A stretch of DNA of 37,633 nt from Candidatus Alistipes intestinigallinarum. GTDB lineage: Bacteria > Bacteroidota > Bacteroidia > Bacteroidales > Rikenellaceae. Of the stretch, positions 1 through 7,277 are shown in pieces; position 1 is the first letter of the stretch, and each line of letters opens with the position of its first letter. The stretch covers positions 1 through 37,633 of the forward strand of contig DXDA01000060.1 in the NCBI GenBank assembly GCA_019115745.1. Reading direction: 5' to 3'. The notes beneath the pieces are model-generated. The model searched no databases. It saw only the letters and a program-made list of their open reading frames with translations, and was not told the DNA's origin. The position numbers and the translations under genes are program-made.

Positions 1-294
1 AAGTGGTACCAGGCGATCGGTTCGCAGTCCGGTCTGCCGCAATACTACCTCTATTCGTCGACGAACTTCCGCCTGCAGGAGCTTTCGCTGGGTTACACGC
101 TTCCGGCGAAGTGGTTCCGCGACAAGATGCGGATGACGGTTTCGTTTGTCGGGCGCAACCTCTGGATGATCTACTGCAAGGCGCCGTTCGATCCCGAATC
201 GGTGGCATCGACGGGTCTGAACTACCAGGGTATCGACTACTTCATGATGCCGTCGCTGCGCAGCCTCGGCTTCAGCGTCAAATTCCAATTCTAA
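1..294 (+). CDS. SusC/RagA-type TonB-dependent outer-membrane transporter, 3' end only
   Basis: The window opens inside this gene; 97 codons and the TAA stop are visible. The residues end in a beta-barrel pattern of alternating aromatic positions and close with FSVKFQF, an aromatic C-terminus as expected for Bam-dependent barrels. The segment near the end with NLWMIYCKAPFDPES is typical of the last strands of SusC-family proteins (NLxxWxxYxGxDPE-like). The family imports oligosaccharides across the outer membrane, with a SusD lipoprotein as lid. The SusD gene follows after 12 nt on the same strand, which supports the call. The promoter and most of the gene lie outside the window. Confidence 0.9.
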   Translation, partial: KWYQAIGSQSGLPQYYLYSSTNFRLQELSLGYTLPAKWFRDKMRMTVSFVGRNLWMIYCKAPFDPESVASTGLNYQGIDYFMMPSLRSLGFSVKFQF

Positions 295-306
295 ACGACT
301 ACGGGC

Positions 307-1881
307 ATGAAAAACAGCATCACATATATGGGCCGTTCGATCGTGGCGGTCGCACTGCTTGCACTGGCGGCCTGTACGGGGGACTTCGAGGATTACAACC
401 GCAACCCCAACCAGGTTACCGAAGAGCAGATGGAGGCCCTGAACTACAAGACGGGGACCAAGATCAAGACCCTGCAAAGTCTGGTTATTCCGGTCGAGGA
501 ACACATGTACCAGTTCAACGAGTCGCTGACGGGCGGGCCGTTTGCGGGCTATATCGGCGCGACGGTAGACACGTGGCAGACGAAGTTCGAGACCTACAAT
601 CCCTCGGCGGACTGGCGCAAGTGGCCCTTTGCGAACGTGATTACCGAGACCTACACGCCCTATAAGGGGATCATCGGCGGCACGGACGACGAGGTTGCCG
701 TAGCCTTTGCGCGACTGCTTCGCGTGGCGATCATGCAGCGCGTGACGGACTCCTACGGTCCGATACCCTACACGAAGCTCGAAAGCAACGAATCGCTCTA
801 CGTGGAGTACGATGCGCAGGAGACGGTCTACACGACGATGTTCGAGGAGCTGGACGCGGCGATCGAGGCATTGGGCCGGAACACGACGATCCCGGCCTCG
901 GCCTGGAGCCGTTACGACGGGGTCTACTACGGCAATATCGCGCAATGGTTAAAATATGCCAATTCGCTGAAACTCCGCATGGCGATGCGCCTGACGGAGG
1001 TGAAGCCCGAGCTGGCGCAGGCGAAGGCGGCCGAAGCGATTGCCGGTGGCGTCATCACGACGAATGCCGACAACGCGGCGATGCACGCTGCGGAGAACCG
1101 CACGACGCTGATCTATAACGACTGGGGCGACCACCGGGTCGGGGCGGACATCCTCTGCTATATGAACGGCTATAAGGACCCGCGTGTGGAGAAGATGTTC
1201 CTTCCGAACGATGTGGGCGACTACGTGGGCATTCGGATCGGGATCGACGTGTCGGGCAAGTCGACGGCCATGACGAAGTATTCGAACCTGATCGTCGAAT
1301 CCTCGACACCCTACCTGTGGTTCAACGCGGCGGAGGCCACGTTCCTGCGCGCCGAGTATGAACTGCGCTGGGGATCCGAAGAGACGGCGCAGACGCTCTA
1401 CGAGGATGCGATCCGGCTGTCGTTCGAGGAGCGGGGCGCGAGCGGTGCCGACGCCTACGTGGCCGATGCTGCGAGCCGCCCGGCCGCCTATACCGACCCG
1501 CTGGGCTCGTACAGCGCCGCGGCGCAGAGCACGATTACGATCGCCTGGACGCCGGGAACGGAAAATTTCGAAGAAAACCTCGAACGGATCATCACGCAGA
1601 AGTGGATCGCCATCTTCCCGCTGGGCGTGGAGGCGTGGTCCGAGCACCGACGCACGGGCTACCCGCGGCTGCTGCCGGTTGTAGCGGACAAGTCGGGCGG
1701 CGGGGTGGATGTTGCGCAGGGCGCGCGGCGGCTTCCCTACCCGGTAGAGGAGTACCAGCAGAACAACACGAACCTGCAGGCGGCGATCCAGACGCTCGAT
1801 GCCGAGCAGACGAACGGCAACCGCACGGGCGACCAGATGGGTACGCGCGTGTGGTGGGATTGCAAACCCTATAACAACTGA
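307..1881 (+). CDS. SusD/RagB-family surface lipoprotein (glycan-binding lid of SusC)
   Basis: A 524-residue protein. A signal peptide ends in the lipobox LAAC with Cys23 as the lipidated residue, followed by acidic TGDFEDYN, a usual surface-export signal in Bacteroidetes. The body has family features: YNRNPNQVTEEQ after the anchor, a tetratricopeptide-like helical core (for example the stretch starting IAQWLKYANSLKLRMAMRL near residue 215) and a C-terminal part ending in a WWDCKPYNN tail. The length fits the SusD-like group of 500-550 residues. SusD homologues bind the glycan and close over the SusC barrel. It lies 12 nt after susC and 4 nt before the next lipoprotein gene, so it is part of the same operon. 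The ligand cannot be read from sequence, but the GH18-type neighbours suggest an N-glycan or another GlcNAc-containing glycan. Confidence 0.93.
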   Translation: MKNSITYMGRSIVAVALLALAACTGDFEDYNRNPNQVTEEQMEALNYKTGTKIKTLQSLVIPVEEHMYQFNESLTGGPFAGYIGATVDTWQTKFETYNPSADWRKWPFANVITETYTPYKGIIGGTDDEVAVAFARLLRVAIMQRVTDSYGPIPYTKLESNESLYVEYDAQETVYTTMFEELDAAIEALGRNTTIPASAWSRYDGVYYGNIAQWLKYANSLKLRMAMRLTEVKPELAQAKAAEAIAGGVITTNADNAAMHAAENRTTLIYNDWGDHRVGADILCYMNGYKDPRVEKMFLPNDVGDYVGIRIGIDVSGKSTAMTKYSNLIVESSTPYLWFNAAEATFLRAEYELRWGSEETAQTLYEDAIRLSFEERGASGADAYVADAASRPAAYTDPLGSYSAAAQSTITIAWTPGTENFEENLERIITQKWIAIFPLGVEAWSEHRRTGYPRLLPVVADKSGGGVDVAQGARRLPYPVEEYQQNNTNLQAAIQTLDAEQTNGNRTGDQMGTRVWWDCKPYNN

Positions 1882-1885
1882 GACC

Positions 1886-2797
1886 ATGAAACAGAAAAGA
1901 ACCTACCGACTGTTTTTTCCGCTCCTTGCGTTGCTGCTCGGGGCCTCGTGCAGCGACTGGACCGAGACGGAGGGCATCGACAATACGGTGTATAAACCCT
2001 GGGAGCAAAACCCGGCGCTGTGGGCCGACTATACGGCGGCGCTGCGGGCCTACAAGACTTCTGCGCACTACCTTTCGTATGCGCGGCTGTACAATTCGCC
2101 CACTCCGGCCGCGAGCGAGCAGGACTTCATGCGGTGCCTGCCGGACTCGCTGGATATCGTGACGCTGACCAACGCCGACAACTTCTCCGCGTATGATGCC
2201 GAGGACATGTCCACGATGCGCGAGAAGGGGACGCGGGTGCTCTACCAGGTGGACTATGCGTCTCGGAAGGCCGACTATGCCGATGCCACGGCCCTCAGCG
2301 CCTACCTCGACGACGTAATCGCCGCGGTCCGGACCCACGGCCTCGACGGCTATTCGTTCACCACGGACCCGCTGGATGCGGCGGCGACGGCGACGATCGT
2401 CGCAACGCTTTCGGCGGCAAAGACGGATGGCCAACTGCTCGTTTTCGAGGGCAACCCGCTGTCGGTGGCCGCCGCCGACCGCGCGAAGCTGGACTACGTG
2501 GTCCTCGACACCGAAAAGGCCGAGACCATGACCGACGTACGGCTGCAGGTCCTGAACGCCACGACCTACGCGGGCATTGCCGCGGAACGATTGCTGCTGG
2601 CTGCGGAGATCGACGCTCCGCTGCAGGATGCCGACCGCACGGAGTACGCGGCCGTGGAGGCTGTTGCGCGCTGCGTGGTTGAGTACGGGCCGCTGGCGGG
2701 CTTTGCGGCCTACAACATTGCCGGTGACTACTACCATGCCGACGGGAACTACCGTACGATCCGTGCGGCGATCCAGACGTTGAATCCATCCAAATAA
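1886..2797 (+). CDS. GH18-like lipoprotein with degenerate catalytic motif (probable surface glycan-binding protein)
   Basis: A 303-residue protein. I chose ATG 1886, 4 nt after the SusD stop, because it gives a clean lipoprotein signal with lipobox GASC and Cys22; an in-frame ATG at 1799 lies within susD. The middle has the GH18 barrel strand VRTHGLDGYSFTTDPLD, where active members have DGxDxDxE. Here the motif reads D154-G-Y-S-F-T-T-D161, so the catalytic acids at the third and last positions are Ser and Thr/Asp. Hydrolysis by the GH18 mechanism is therefore unlikely. In the Bacteroides thetaiotaomicron high-mannose N-glycan locus (BT3983-BT3990 region), from memory, the gene after SusD is also a GH18-like binding protein. 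I infer a glycan-binding role on the cell surface. The GH18 fold assignment rests on this motif and on gene order. Confidence 0.7.
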   Translation: MKQKRTYRLFFPLLALLLGASCSDWTETEGIDNTVYKPWEQNPALWADYTAALRAYKTSAHYLSYARLYNSPTPAASEQDFMRCLPDSLDIVTLTNADNFSAYDAEDMSTMREKGTRVLYQVDYASRKADYADATALSAYLDDVIAAVRTHGLDGYSFTTDPLDAAATATIVATLSAAKTDGQLLVFEGNPLSVAAADRAKLDYVVLDTEKAETMTDVRLQVLNATTYAGIAAERLLLAAEIDAPLQDADRTEYAAVEAVARCVVEYGPLAGFAAYNIAGDYYHADGNYRTIRAAIQTLNPSK

Positions 2798-2804
2798 GAG
2801 AGCC

Positions 2805-4163
2805 ATGAAACGATACATCATAATCCTTTTCGTGCTGCTCACGGCCTTTACGGGCTGCGAGCGGTTCGATGCCGACGATCGCAAGTTCGACAACGTGGTC
2901 TATTTGAGTGTATCTCAGACGAGCCCCGTTCAACTGGCGACGTTCAGCAACAACCGTCCGACGTACGACTGCGCGCTTCAGGCGGCGCTGACCTACCCGT
3001 CCGACACCGACGTCCAGGTTTCGCTGGCGGTGGACCCGTCGCTGGTTGAGACGTATAACGCGCGCTACGGCACCTCGTGGCCGATGCTCGACGGGAAGTA
3101 TTACACGCTTTCGGCCGAGAGCGTCACCATCCCCGCCGGGCGCACGACTTCCGAATCCATCACCCTGCAGCTCCGCGAGCTGATGGGCGAGGGTGACGAT
3201 CAGACGGGGGCCCTTCCGATCGACGCGACGTATTTGGTGCCGATCCGGATCAGCGGTGCCTCGATCGGCGTCCTGGGCGGCTCGGACGTGGCCTGGTACG
3301 TCGTGAAACGCTCCTCGGCCATTACCGTTGCGGCGCAGCTCGGCGCCGGGAACTGGATCAACTTCCCGACGCTGGACAAGTACGGCGCGAACAGCTCGGC
3401 GTGGAACGGCCTGACGGCCATGACCTATGAGGCGCTGATCTATATCGACCAGTTCGCAACGCAGGACGAGACCTCCACACCGGTAAGTATCTCCACAATC
3501 ATGGGGGTCGAGCAGTACCTGCTGCTGCGCCTCGGCGACACGAATTTCGAGCGTCAGCAACTGCAATTCGATGGCTCGGGCAGCGGCTCGCAGTTCGGAA
3601 AAATCCCGGGCAAGGATGCCACGAAGAACCTCGAAGCGGGACGGTGGTACCATGTAGCCTGCACCTACGACCAAACGACGCAGACCGTGCGCATCTACGT
3701 CGACGGCAAGATCCAGAGCGAAGAGACTGGCGTGGGAATCTCCATGCCGAGCAAAAAGACGCAGATCAATCTGGCGATGCGGGCCCTGTATGACCTGTGG
3801 AATACGGCGTCAGAAGCCGAGAAACCGCAATACGAGACAGATGACACGGGCTATGACAAACTGGGTGACGCCTACCAGTTCTTTATTGGTAAGTCGTATA
3901 ATGAATATCGCCCGCTGAACGGTAAGATCGCCGAGGCGCGTGTCTGGTCCGTGGCTCGGACACCCGAGCAGATCTGGGAGAACATGTACAATGTCGAGAA
4001 CCCGGCCGACGACCCGTCGCTGCTGGGCTACTGGAAGTTCAACGAGGGCGCGGGTAATACGGTCAAAGACTACTCGATGTACGGCAACGACGGCGTGGCC
4101 GAGACCGACATTGTATGGCCTTCGGGCATCGAAATTCCGAAAATCAACGAAACGGAGGAGTAA
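2805..4163 (+). CDS. DUF1735 + LamG-like lipoprotein (probable surface glycan-binding protein)
   Basis: A 452-residue lipoprotein with lipobox FTGC and Cys18. Residues of about 28-165 resemble DUF1735 (BT_3987-type N-terminal domain): YNARYGTSWPML, a Y-x-L segment and an SESITLQL strand are typical. Residues of about 190-440 are a concanavalin A-like LamG_3 domain, with the hallmarks GRWYHVACTYD, RIYVDGK, AEARVWSVARTPEQI and LLGYWKFNEGAGN followed by D-S-YGNDG. LamG_3 domains bind carbohydrate, so the protein probably captures glycan on the surface alongside SusD. It starts 7 nt after the preceding stop, and the next gene starts 3 nt after its stop, so it is translated from the same operon. 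No catalytic domain is visible. Confidence 0.82.
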   Translation: MKRYIIILFVLLTAFTGCERFDADDRKFDNVVYLSVSQTSPVQLATFSNNRPTYDCALQAALTYPSDTDVQVSLAVDPSLVETYNARYGTSWPMLDGKYYTLSAESVTIPAGRTTSESITLQLRELMGEGDDQTGALPIDATYLVPIRISGASIGVLGGSDVAWYVVKRSSAITVAAQLGAGNWINFPTLDKYGANSSAWNGLTAMTYEALIYIDQFATQDETSTPVSISTIMGVEQYLLLRLGDTNFERQQLQFDGSGSGSQFGKIPGKDATKNLEAGRWYHVACTYDQTTQTVRIYVDGKIQSEETGVGISMPSKKTQINLAMRALYDLWNTASEAEKPQYETDDTGYDKLGDAYQFFIGKSYNEYRPLNGKIAEARVWSVARTPEQIWENMYNVENPADDPSLLGYWKFNEGAGNTVKDYSMYGNDGVAETDIVWPSGIEIPKINETEE

Positions 4164-4166
4164 ACC

Positions 4167-5786
4167 ATGAAAACGAAAATCAAAAAGTTCAGAACGATAG
4201 GAACTATGCTCCTTGCGGCAACCGTTCTCGCAGGCTTCACGGCCTGCGAGACGGATCCCGTAGAGCAGAAAGGTGGCAAATTGCCCGACAAGGAGACCAT
4301 TGAAATGGTGCATGGCATTTTACGCATTACTGCTTCGACAGAAAATGAGACCCGTGTTCTTTTGACACAAAATTCTACGGGTTATGTGATGCGGAGCTTT
4401 TATTACCAGCAGACTCAGCCTGTCGACGGTGAGCTTTTATTGGAGGCAAGGGTTGATGAAACCTTGCTTGACGCCTACAATGCGGAGACTGGAGTCGAAC
4501 GGGCACTGCTTCCTGCCGCAAATTACGAATTTCCCGACGGAAACCAGCTTTCATTGGCCCCCGATATGCAGCGTTCTGCCGCGGTACGCATCAAATTCAT
4601 CGCCGACGGATTGCAGCCGGGCGAATATCTGTTGCCGCTGACTGTTGCTTCGGAAGATACTCCGGATGAAAGCCAAACAGTGTATTATACGGTTTCCGTG
4701 CGCGAACCCTATGTCGATGAATTCGCATTACACGATGGGTCTGATATATTCTTTGTCTTTTATATAAACACAAAAGAGTATCAGCCATTATTGGTTCAAG
4801 ACTATTTAATGCAAAAGTCAAAGTCTAATGGCTCGGAGATTTGGTATGGGTCTGTTGGGAATATTATCAATCTTCGAACCGTAACTGTTAAGTATGATGA
4901 ATTCTCCGGTCGGGCTATGCTAAATTTAGGATCGGATATGACCTATGTCCTTGGTCATGCATCGAAATATATCTGGCCGCTACAGGAACAGGGACGCAAG
5001 GTTTGTATCAGTCTGGAGGGCGGCGGAACAGGTCTCGGCTTTTGCAACCTTACGGACGAGCAGATCGCCGATTTCGTCGCGCAAGTCAAGGATGTTGTCG
5101 AGACTTATAATTTGGACGGCATCAACCTTTGGGACCGCAATGCCGGTTACGGCAAGGAGGGTATGCCGGAAACAAACACCACCTCCTATCCGAAACTGGT
5201 CAAGGCCATGCGCGAAGCGCTTGGCACGGATAAATTGCTGACATTGACTGTTTACGAAGAACCGACCGAAACTTTCTGGGATACGGAGGCTACAGGAGGA
5301 ATCGTTGTCGGCGAATACCTCGATTACGCCTGGTCGGGTTACAACAGCAACACGGAAGCGGTACAGTTGCTCGACCCATGGCACCCCAATGAATCGTATG
5401 TGTCAGCCTATACACAAAAACCGATTGCCGGGTTGGATGCTTCGAAATTTGGATGTGTTAATTTCCCAATATATCCATCACCGATAACATGGGATGAGGC
5501 ATTGATGCAAGATGCTTATTTCTTAGTGGATTGGATTTTGGGAGGATATATGCCAAATAATATTCTCGTTTTTAGTGATCTGCGAACGAATCTGCAAGAC
5601 AATTATGAAGGTTCATGGGATGTAACTTTTGCAACTTGTTGTACTTATTTTGACAAAGAGAATTATTTCGTAATTGGATTTGAGGATGGATGTATGTATA
5701 GTTTTGATATTAATCGAAGACTCACATCGTATGAGACAGAAGGTGGAGGAATTTCAGGTTATGGTAAATGGTTAAAAGATTGGTAG
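4167..5786 (+). CDS. DUF1735 + GH18 endo-beta-N-acetylglucosaminidase-like lipoprotein, catalytic residues replaced
   Basis: A 539-residue lipoprotein; the lipobox is FTAC with Cys27. Residues of about 45-180 form a DUF1735 domain and residues of about 188-535 a GH18 barrel of the Endo H/F type, including a strand with LEGGGTGLGF (EndoH has a comparable GNHQGAGF strand) and the motif LDGINLWDRNAGYG. In active enzymes this motif is DGxDxDxE; here it is D317-G-I-N-L-W-D-R324, so both the Asp that assists and the Glu that acts as acid/base are missing (Trp and Arg instead). The gene is the last of the operon, in the position of the active GH18 (BT3987-like) in related loci. GC content is uneven: roughly 4720-4960 and 5430-5786 are clearly AT-richer than the flanking genes. 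I infer a binding protein or an enzyme that has lost activity. Confidence 0.8.
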   Translation: MKTKIKKFRTIGTMLLAATVLAGFTACETDPVEQKGGKLPDKETIEMVHGILRITASTENETRVLLTQNSTGYVMRSFYYQQTQPVDGELLLEARVDETLLDAYNAETGVERALLPAANYEFPDGNQLSLAPDMQRSAAVRIKFIADGLQPGEYLLPLTVASEDTPDESQTVYYTVSVREPYVDEFALHDGSDIFFVFYINTKEYQPLLVQDYLMQKSKSNGSEIWYGSVGNIINLRTVTVKYDEFSGRAMLNLGSDMTYVLGHASKYIWPLQEQGRKVCISLEGGGTGLGFCNLTDEQIADFVAQVKDVVETYNLDGINLWDRNAGYGKEGMPETNTTSYPKLVKAMREALGTDKLLTLTVYEEPTETFWDTEATGGIVVGEYLDYAWSGYNSNTEAVQLLDPWHPNESYVSAYTQKPIAGLDASKFGCVNFPIYPSPITWDEALMQDAYFLVDWILGGYMPNNILVFSDLRTNLQDNYEGSWDVTFATCCTYFDKENYFVIGFEDGCMYSFDINRRLTSYETEGGGISGYGKWLKDW

Positions 5787-5811
5787 GTTAGTAATGATTA
5801 TTTAAAGTGGA

Positions 5812-5851
5812 ACATCCGGTAGGGGCTATGCGTCCCGACCGGATGTTTTTT
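5812..5851 (+). terminator. Rho-independent terminator of the SusCD operon
   Basis: A 9-bp perfect stem ACATCCGGT/ACCGGATGT with a 17-nt loop is followed by a T6 run. It begins 26 nt after the last stop of the operon. Confidence 0.85.
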
Positions 5852-6003
5852 GTTCCTTTGTCATTCCCCGCTTCGACGGGCGGGAGCGGTGATTTGCGTC
5901 CGAGCCTTGTGGCGTTCCTCCGCCCCTGAATCCCCTTTCTTAAAGGGGTACCTTTTGATGTCAACAGGTACCACCAAAACCAGCCGCAAGTTGCTTTTCG
6001 CGG
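5852..6003. other. Gene-free spacer with short palindromes
   Basis: No convincing reading frame was seen. The stretch holds the palindrome CCCCTTT-CTT-AAAGGGG (5932-5948), two GGTACC sites at 5947-5952 and 5967-5972, and a 12-nt string CCCCTGAATCCC (5923-5934) that also occurs at 35626-35637. Translation of the minus strand gives a Trp- and Arg-rich frame of a kind usually seen in interspersed repeats, not proteins. It may be a small repetitive element. Confidence 0.4.
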
Positions 6004-6096
6004 GAATCTTCGGAAAACCTCGCTGAACGGGCGCAGTAAGATCAAGCCTTTACAGCCTCCCGTTCCGGGCGCTCGGTTTTCCGAAGATTCTTTTTT
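6004..6096 (+). repeat. 16-bp perfect inverted repeat with nested stem and T6 tail
   Basis: GAATCTTCGGAAAACC (6004-6019) is repeated in inverse at 6075-6090 and followed by six T. Within the 55-nt loop a second inverted pair, GAACGGG (6025-6031) and CCCGTTC (6059-6065), can form. The T tail suits a plus-strand terminator, but an operon terminator is already present at 5812 and the loop is unusually long. It could be an intergenic structured RNA, a miniature repeat element, or a backup terminator between this operon and the convergent rsmD operon. Confidence 0.6.
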
Positions 6097-6120
6097 CCGC
6101 TCCAAGCAAAGTGCGCCCGG

Positions 6121-6666
6121 CTAAGAATCGGGGTTTAAACGGAAGAAGGAGAATTGGACGCTTCCGTAACTTCTCAACTGCCAGAATTCCGGATAGGCCG
6201 CGAAGTCCATTTTTTTCGAATGCTCGAAGATCAGCAGACCCTCGGGTCGGAGCAACTTGCGGTCGAGCACCTCCCGAATGACCGACTCGCTGCCTTCGAG
6301 ATCGTAGGGGGCATCGGAGAAGATCACGTCGAACTGCTTGTTGCAACTCTTCAGATAGAGGAACACGTTGGCCTTGACGGGATGGAGGTTTTCGATCCCC
6401 AACTGCCGGGCGGTTTGGCGGATAAAGTCGTAGTGTACGGGATTGATCTCCACGGAGGTGACGCTCCGGGCGCCGCGCGAGGCGAATTCGTAGCTGATGG
6501 ATCCGGTTCCGGCGAAGAGGTCCAGGACATCGCACTCCTCGAAATCGACCAGATTGTTAAGTACGTTGAAGAGGTTCTCCTTGGCGAAGTCCGTTGTAGG
6601 CCGGGCCCGGAGATTGCGCGGGGGATTGATTGCCCGCCCTTTGTATTTACCGCTGATTATTCGCAT
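6121..6666 (-). CDS. rsmD: 16S rRNA (guanine966-N2)-methyltransferase RsmD
   Basis: A 181-residue protein of the usual RsmD length. The N-terminus MRIISGKYKGRAINPP and the RPTTDFAKENLFN segment are characteristic, as is the SAM-binding motif I VLDLFAGTGSISYE (residues 47-60). It methylates N2 of a guanine in 16S rRNA helix 31 during 30S assembly, in the cytoplasm. The catalytic motif IV, normally [D/N]PP[Y/F], reads D118-A-P-Y121, an unusual Pro-to-Ala change. The start overlaps the end of the upstream DUF3822 gene by 10 nt, which indicates translational coupling. Confidence 0.93.
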   Translation of the reverse strand: MRIISGKYKGRAINPPRNLRARPTTDFAKENLFNVLNNLVDFEECDVLDLFAGTGSISYEFASRGARSVTSVEINPVHYDFIRQTARQLGIENLHPVKANVFLYLKSCNKQFDVIFSDAPYDLEGSESVIREVLDRKLLRPEGLLIFEHSKKMDFAAYPEFWQLRSYGSVQFSFFRLNPDS

Positions 6667-7277
6667 AGGAGCGTTTTGAATCTTTTTCCGAAGGTTTTTC
6701 GGATGCTTTTGTCCTCGTCGCCGGAGAGTCTCAGTTCGAAATCCGCGAGAGGGAAGAGCTGCCCGAGGCGTTCGATGAAGTAGGTTACCTCCTCGGGGCC
6801 GGGGGCCGGAATCACCTCGGCGAGTTGCAGCAGGCCGTCGCGGTAGACTTTGACATAGAGCAGGTTTTCGCGGCGGGCGATCCAGATTGTCTTTTCGTGT
6901 TTTTGGGGCTCGTGCAACAACGGGGTGGAGAAGTTCAGCCGCCCGGGATAGCGACCTTCGAGTTGTTCGAGCATGGCCCGATCCACGGCAACCAGCGCCA
7001 CGACGCCGTTTTGGGGTTTGCAGCAGACGACCTGTTCCTCCTCACCGGCGGGCGTACCGTTAGCGGCGAGGAGTTCGCGGGCGGCGTCGGGATCGAAGAG
7101 CGCCTCGGGGACAAGTGCGGCGTGGGGGAGGATCAGCTCCACCTCCAACATTTCGGAGCCTTCGGCCGCGGGCCACCGGTCAGGTGCAGGGCGTGAAAAA
7201 GAGTGTCCATCCAACGACTGCTGAATGGACACTCTGAGGGATGAGGATGCGGAATTACTCCCAGTTACCTGCTTCAT
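6657..7277 (-). CDS. DUF3822 family protein
   Basis: About 206 residues from ATG 7277; a GTG at 7232 or an ATG at 7316 are alternatives. The start of the DUF3822 fold, LRVSIQQSLDGHSFS, is visible, as are the middle KTIWIARRENLLYVKVYRDGL-type strands and a C-terminal FELRLSGDEDKSIRKTFGKRFK segment. Members are found next to rsmD in Bacteroidetes; the fold is related to actin-like ATPase/PilM-type proteins by family description, but the function is unknown. The chosen start overlaps the preceding gene by 23 nt and the 3' end overlaps rsmD by 10 nt. A terminator-like hairpin lies inside the first codons (see 7196-7235), so its expression may be attenuated. Confidence 0.75.
   Translation of the reverse strand: MKQVTGSNSASSSLRVSIQQSLDGHSFSRPAPDRWPAAEGSEMLEVELILPHAALVPEALFDPDAARELLAANGTPAGEEEQVVCCKPQNGVVALVAVDRAMLEQLEGRYPGRLNFSTPLLHEPQKHEKTIWIARRENLLYVKVYRDGLLQLAEVIPAPGPEEVTYFIERLGQLFPLADFELRLSGDEDKSIRKTFGKRFKTLLCE
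7196..7235 (-). terminator. Terminator or attenuator within the 5' part of the DUF3822 gene
   Basis: On the minus strand a perfect stem GAGTGTCCAT/ATGGACACTC (10 bp, 11 with the next A-T pair; 14-nt loop) is followed directly by T5. It starts 20 nt after the stop of the membrane-anchored gene, the normal place for a terminator, yet it lies within the DUF3822 frame. Confidence 0.7.

Noticed and set aside
5932..5972. Insertion-sequence end with two GGTACC repeats
   Set aside because: No transposase, target duplication or long terminal repeat is present; the sites are 6 bp and may be chance.
5788..6105. A 105-residue minus-strand frame after the glycan locus
   Set aside because: It covers the terminator and the inverted repeats; the Trp/Arg-rich translation looks like repeat sequence.
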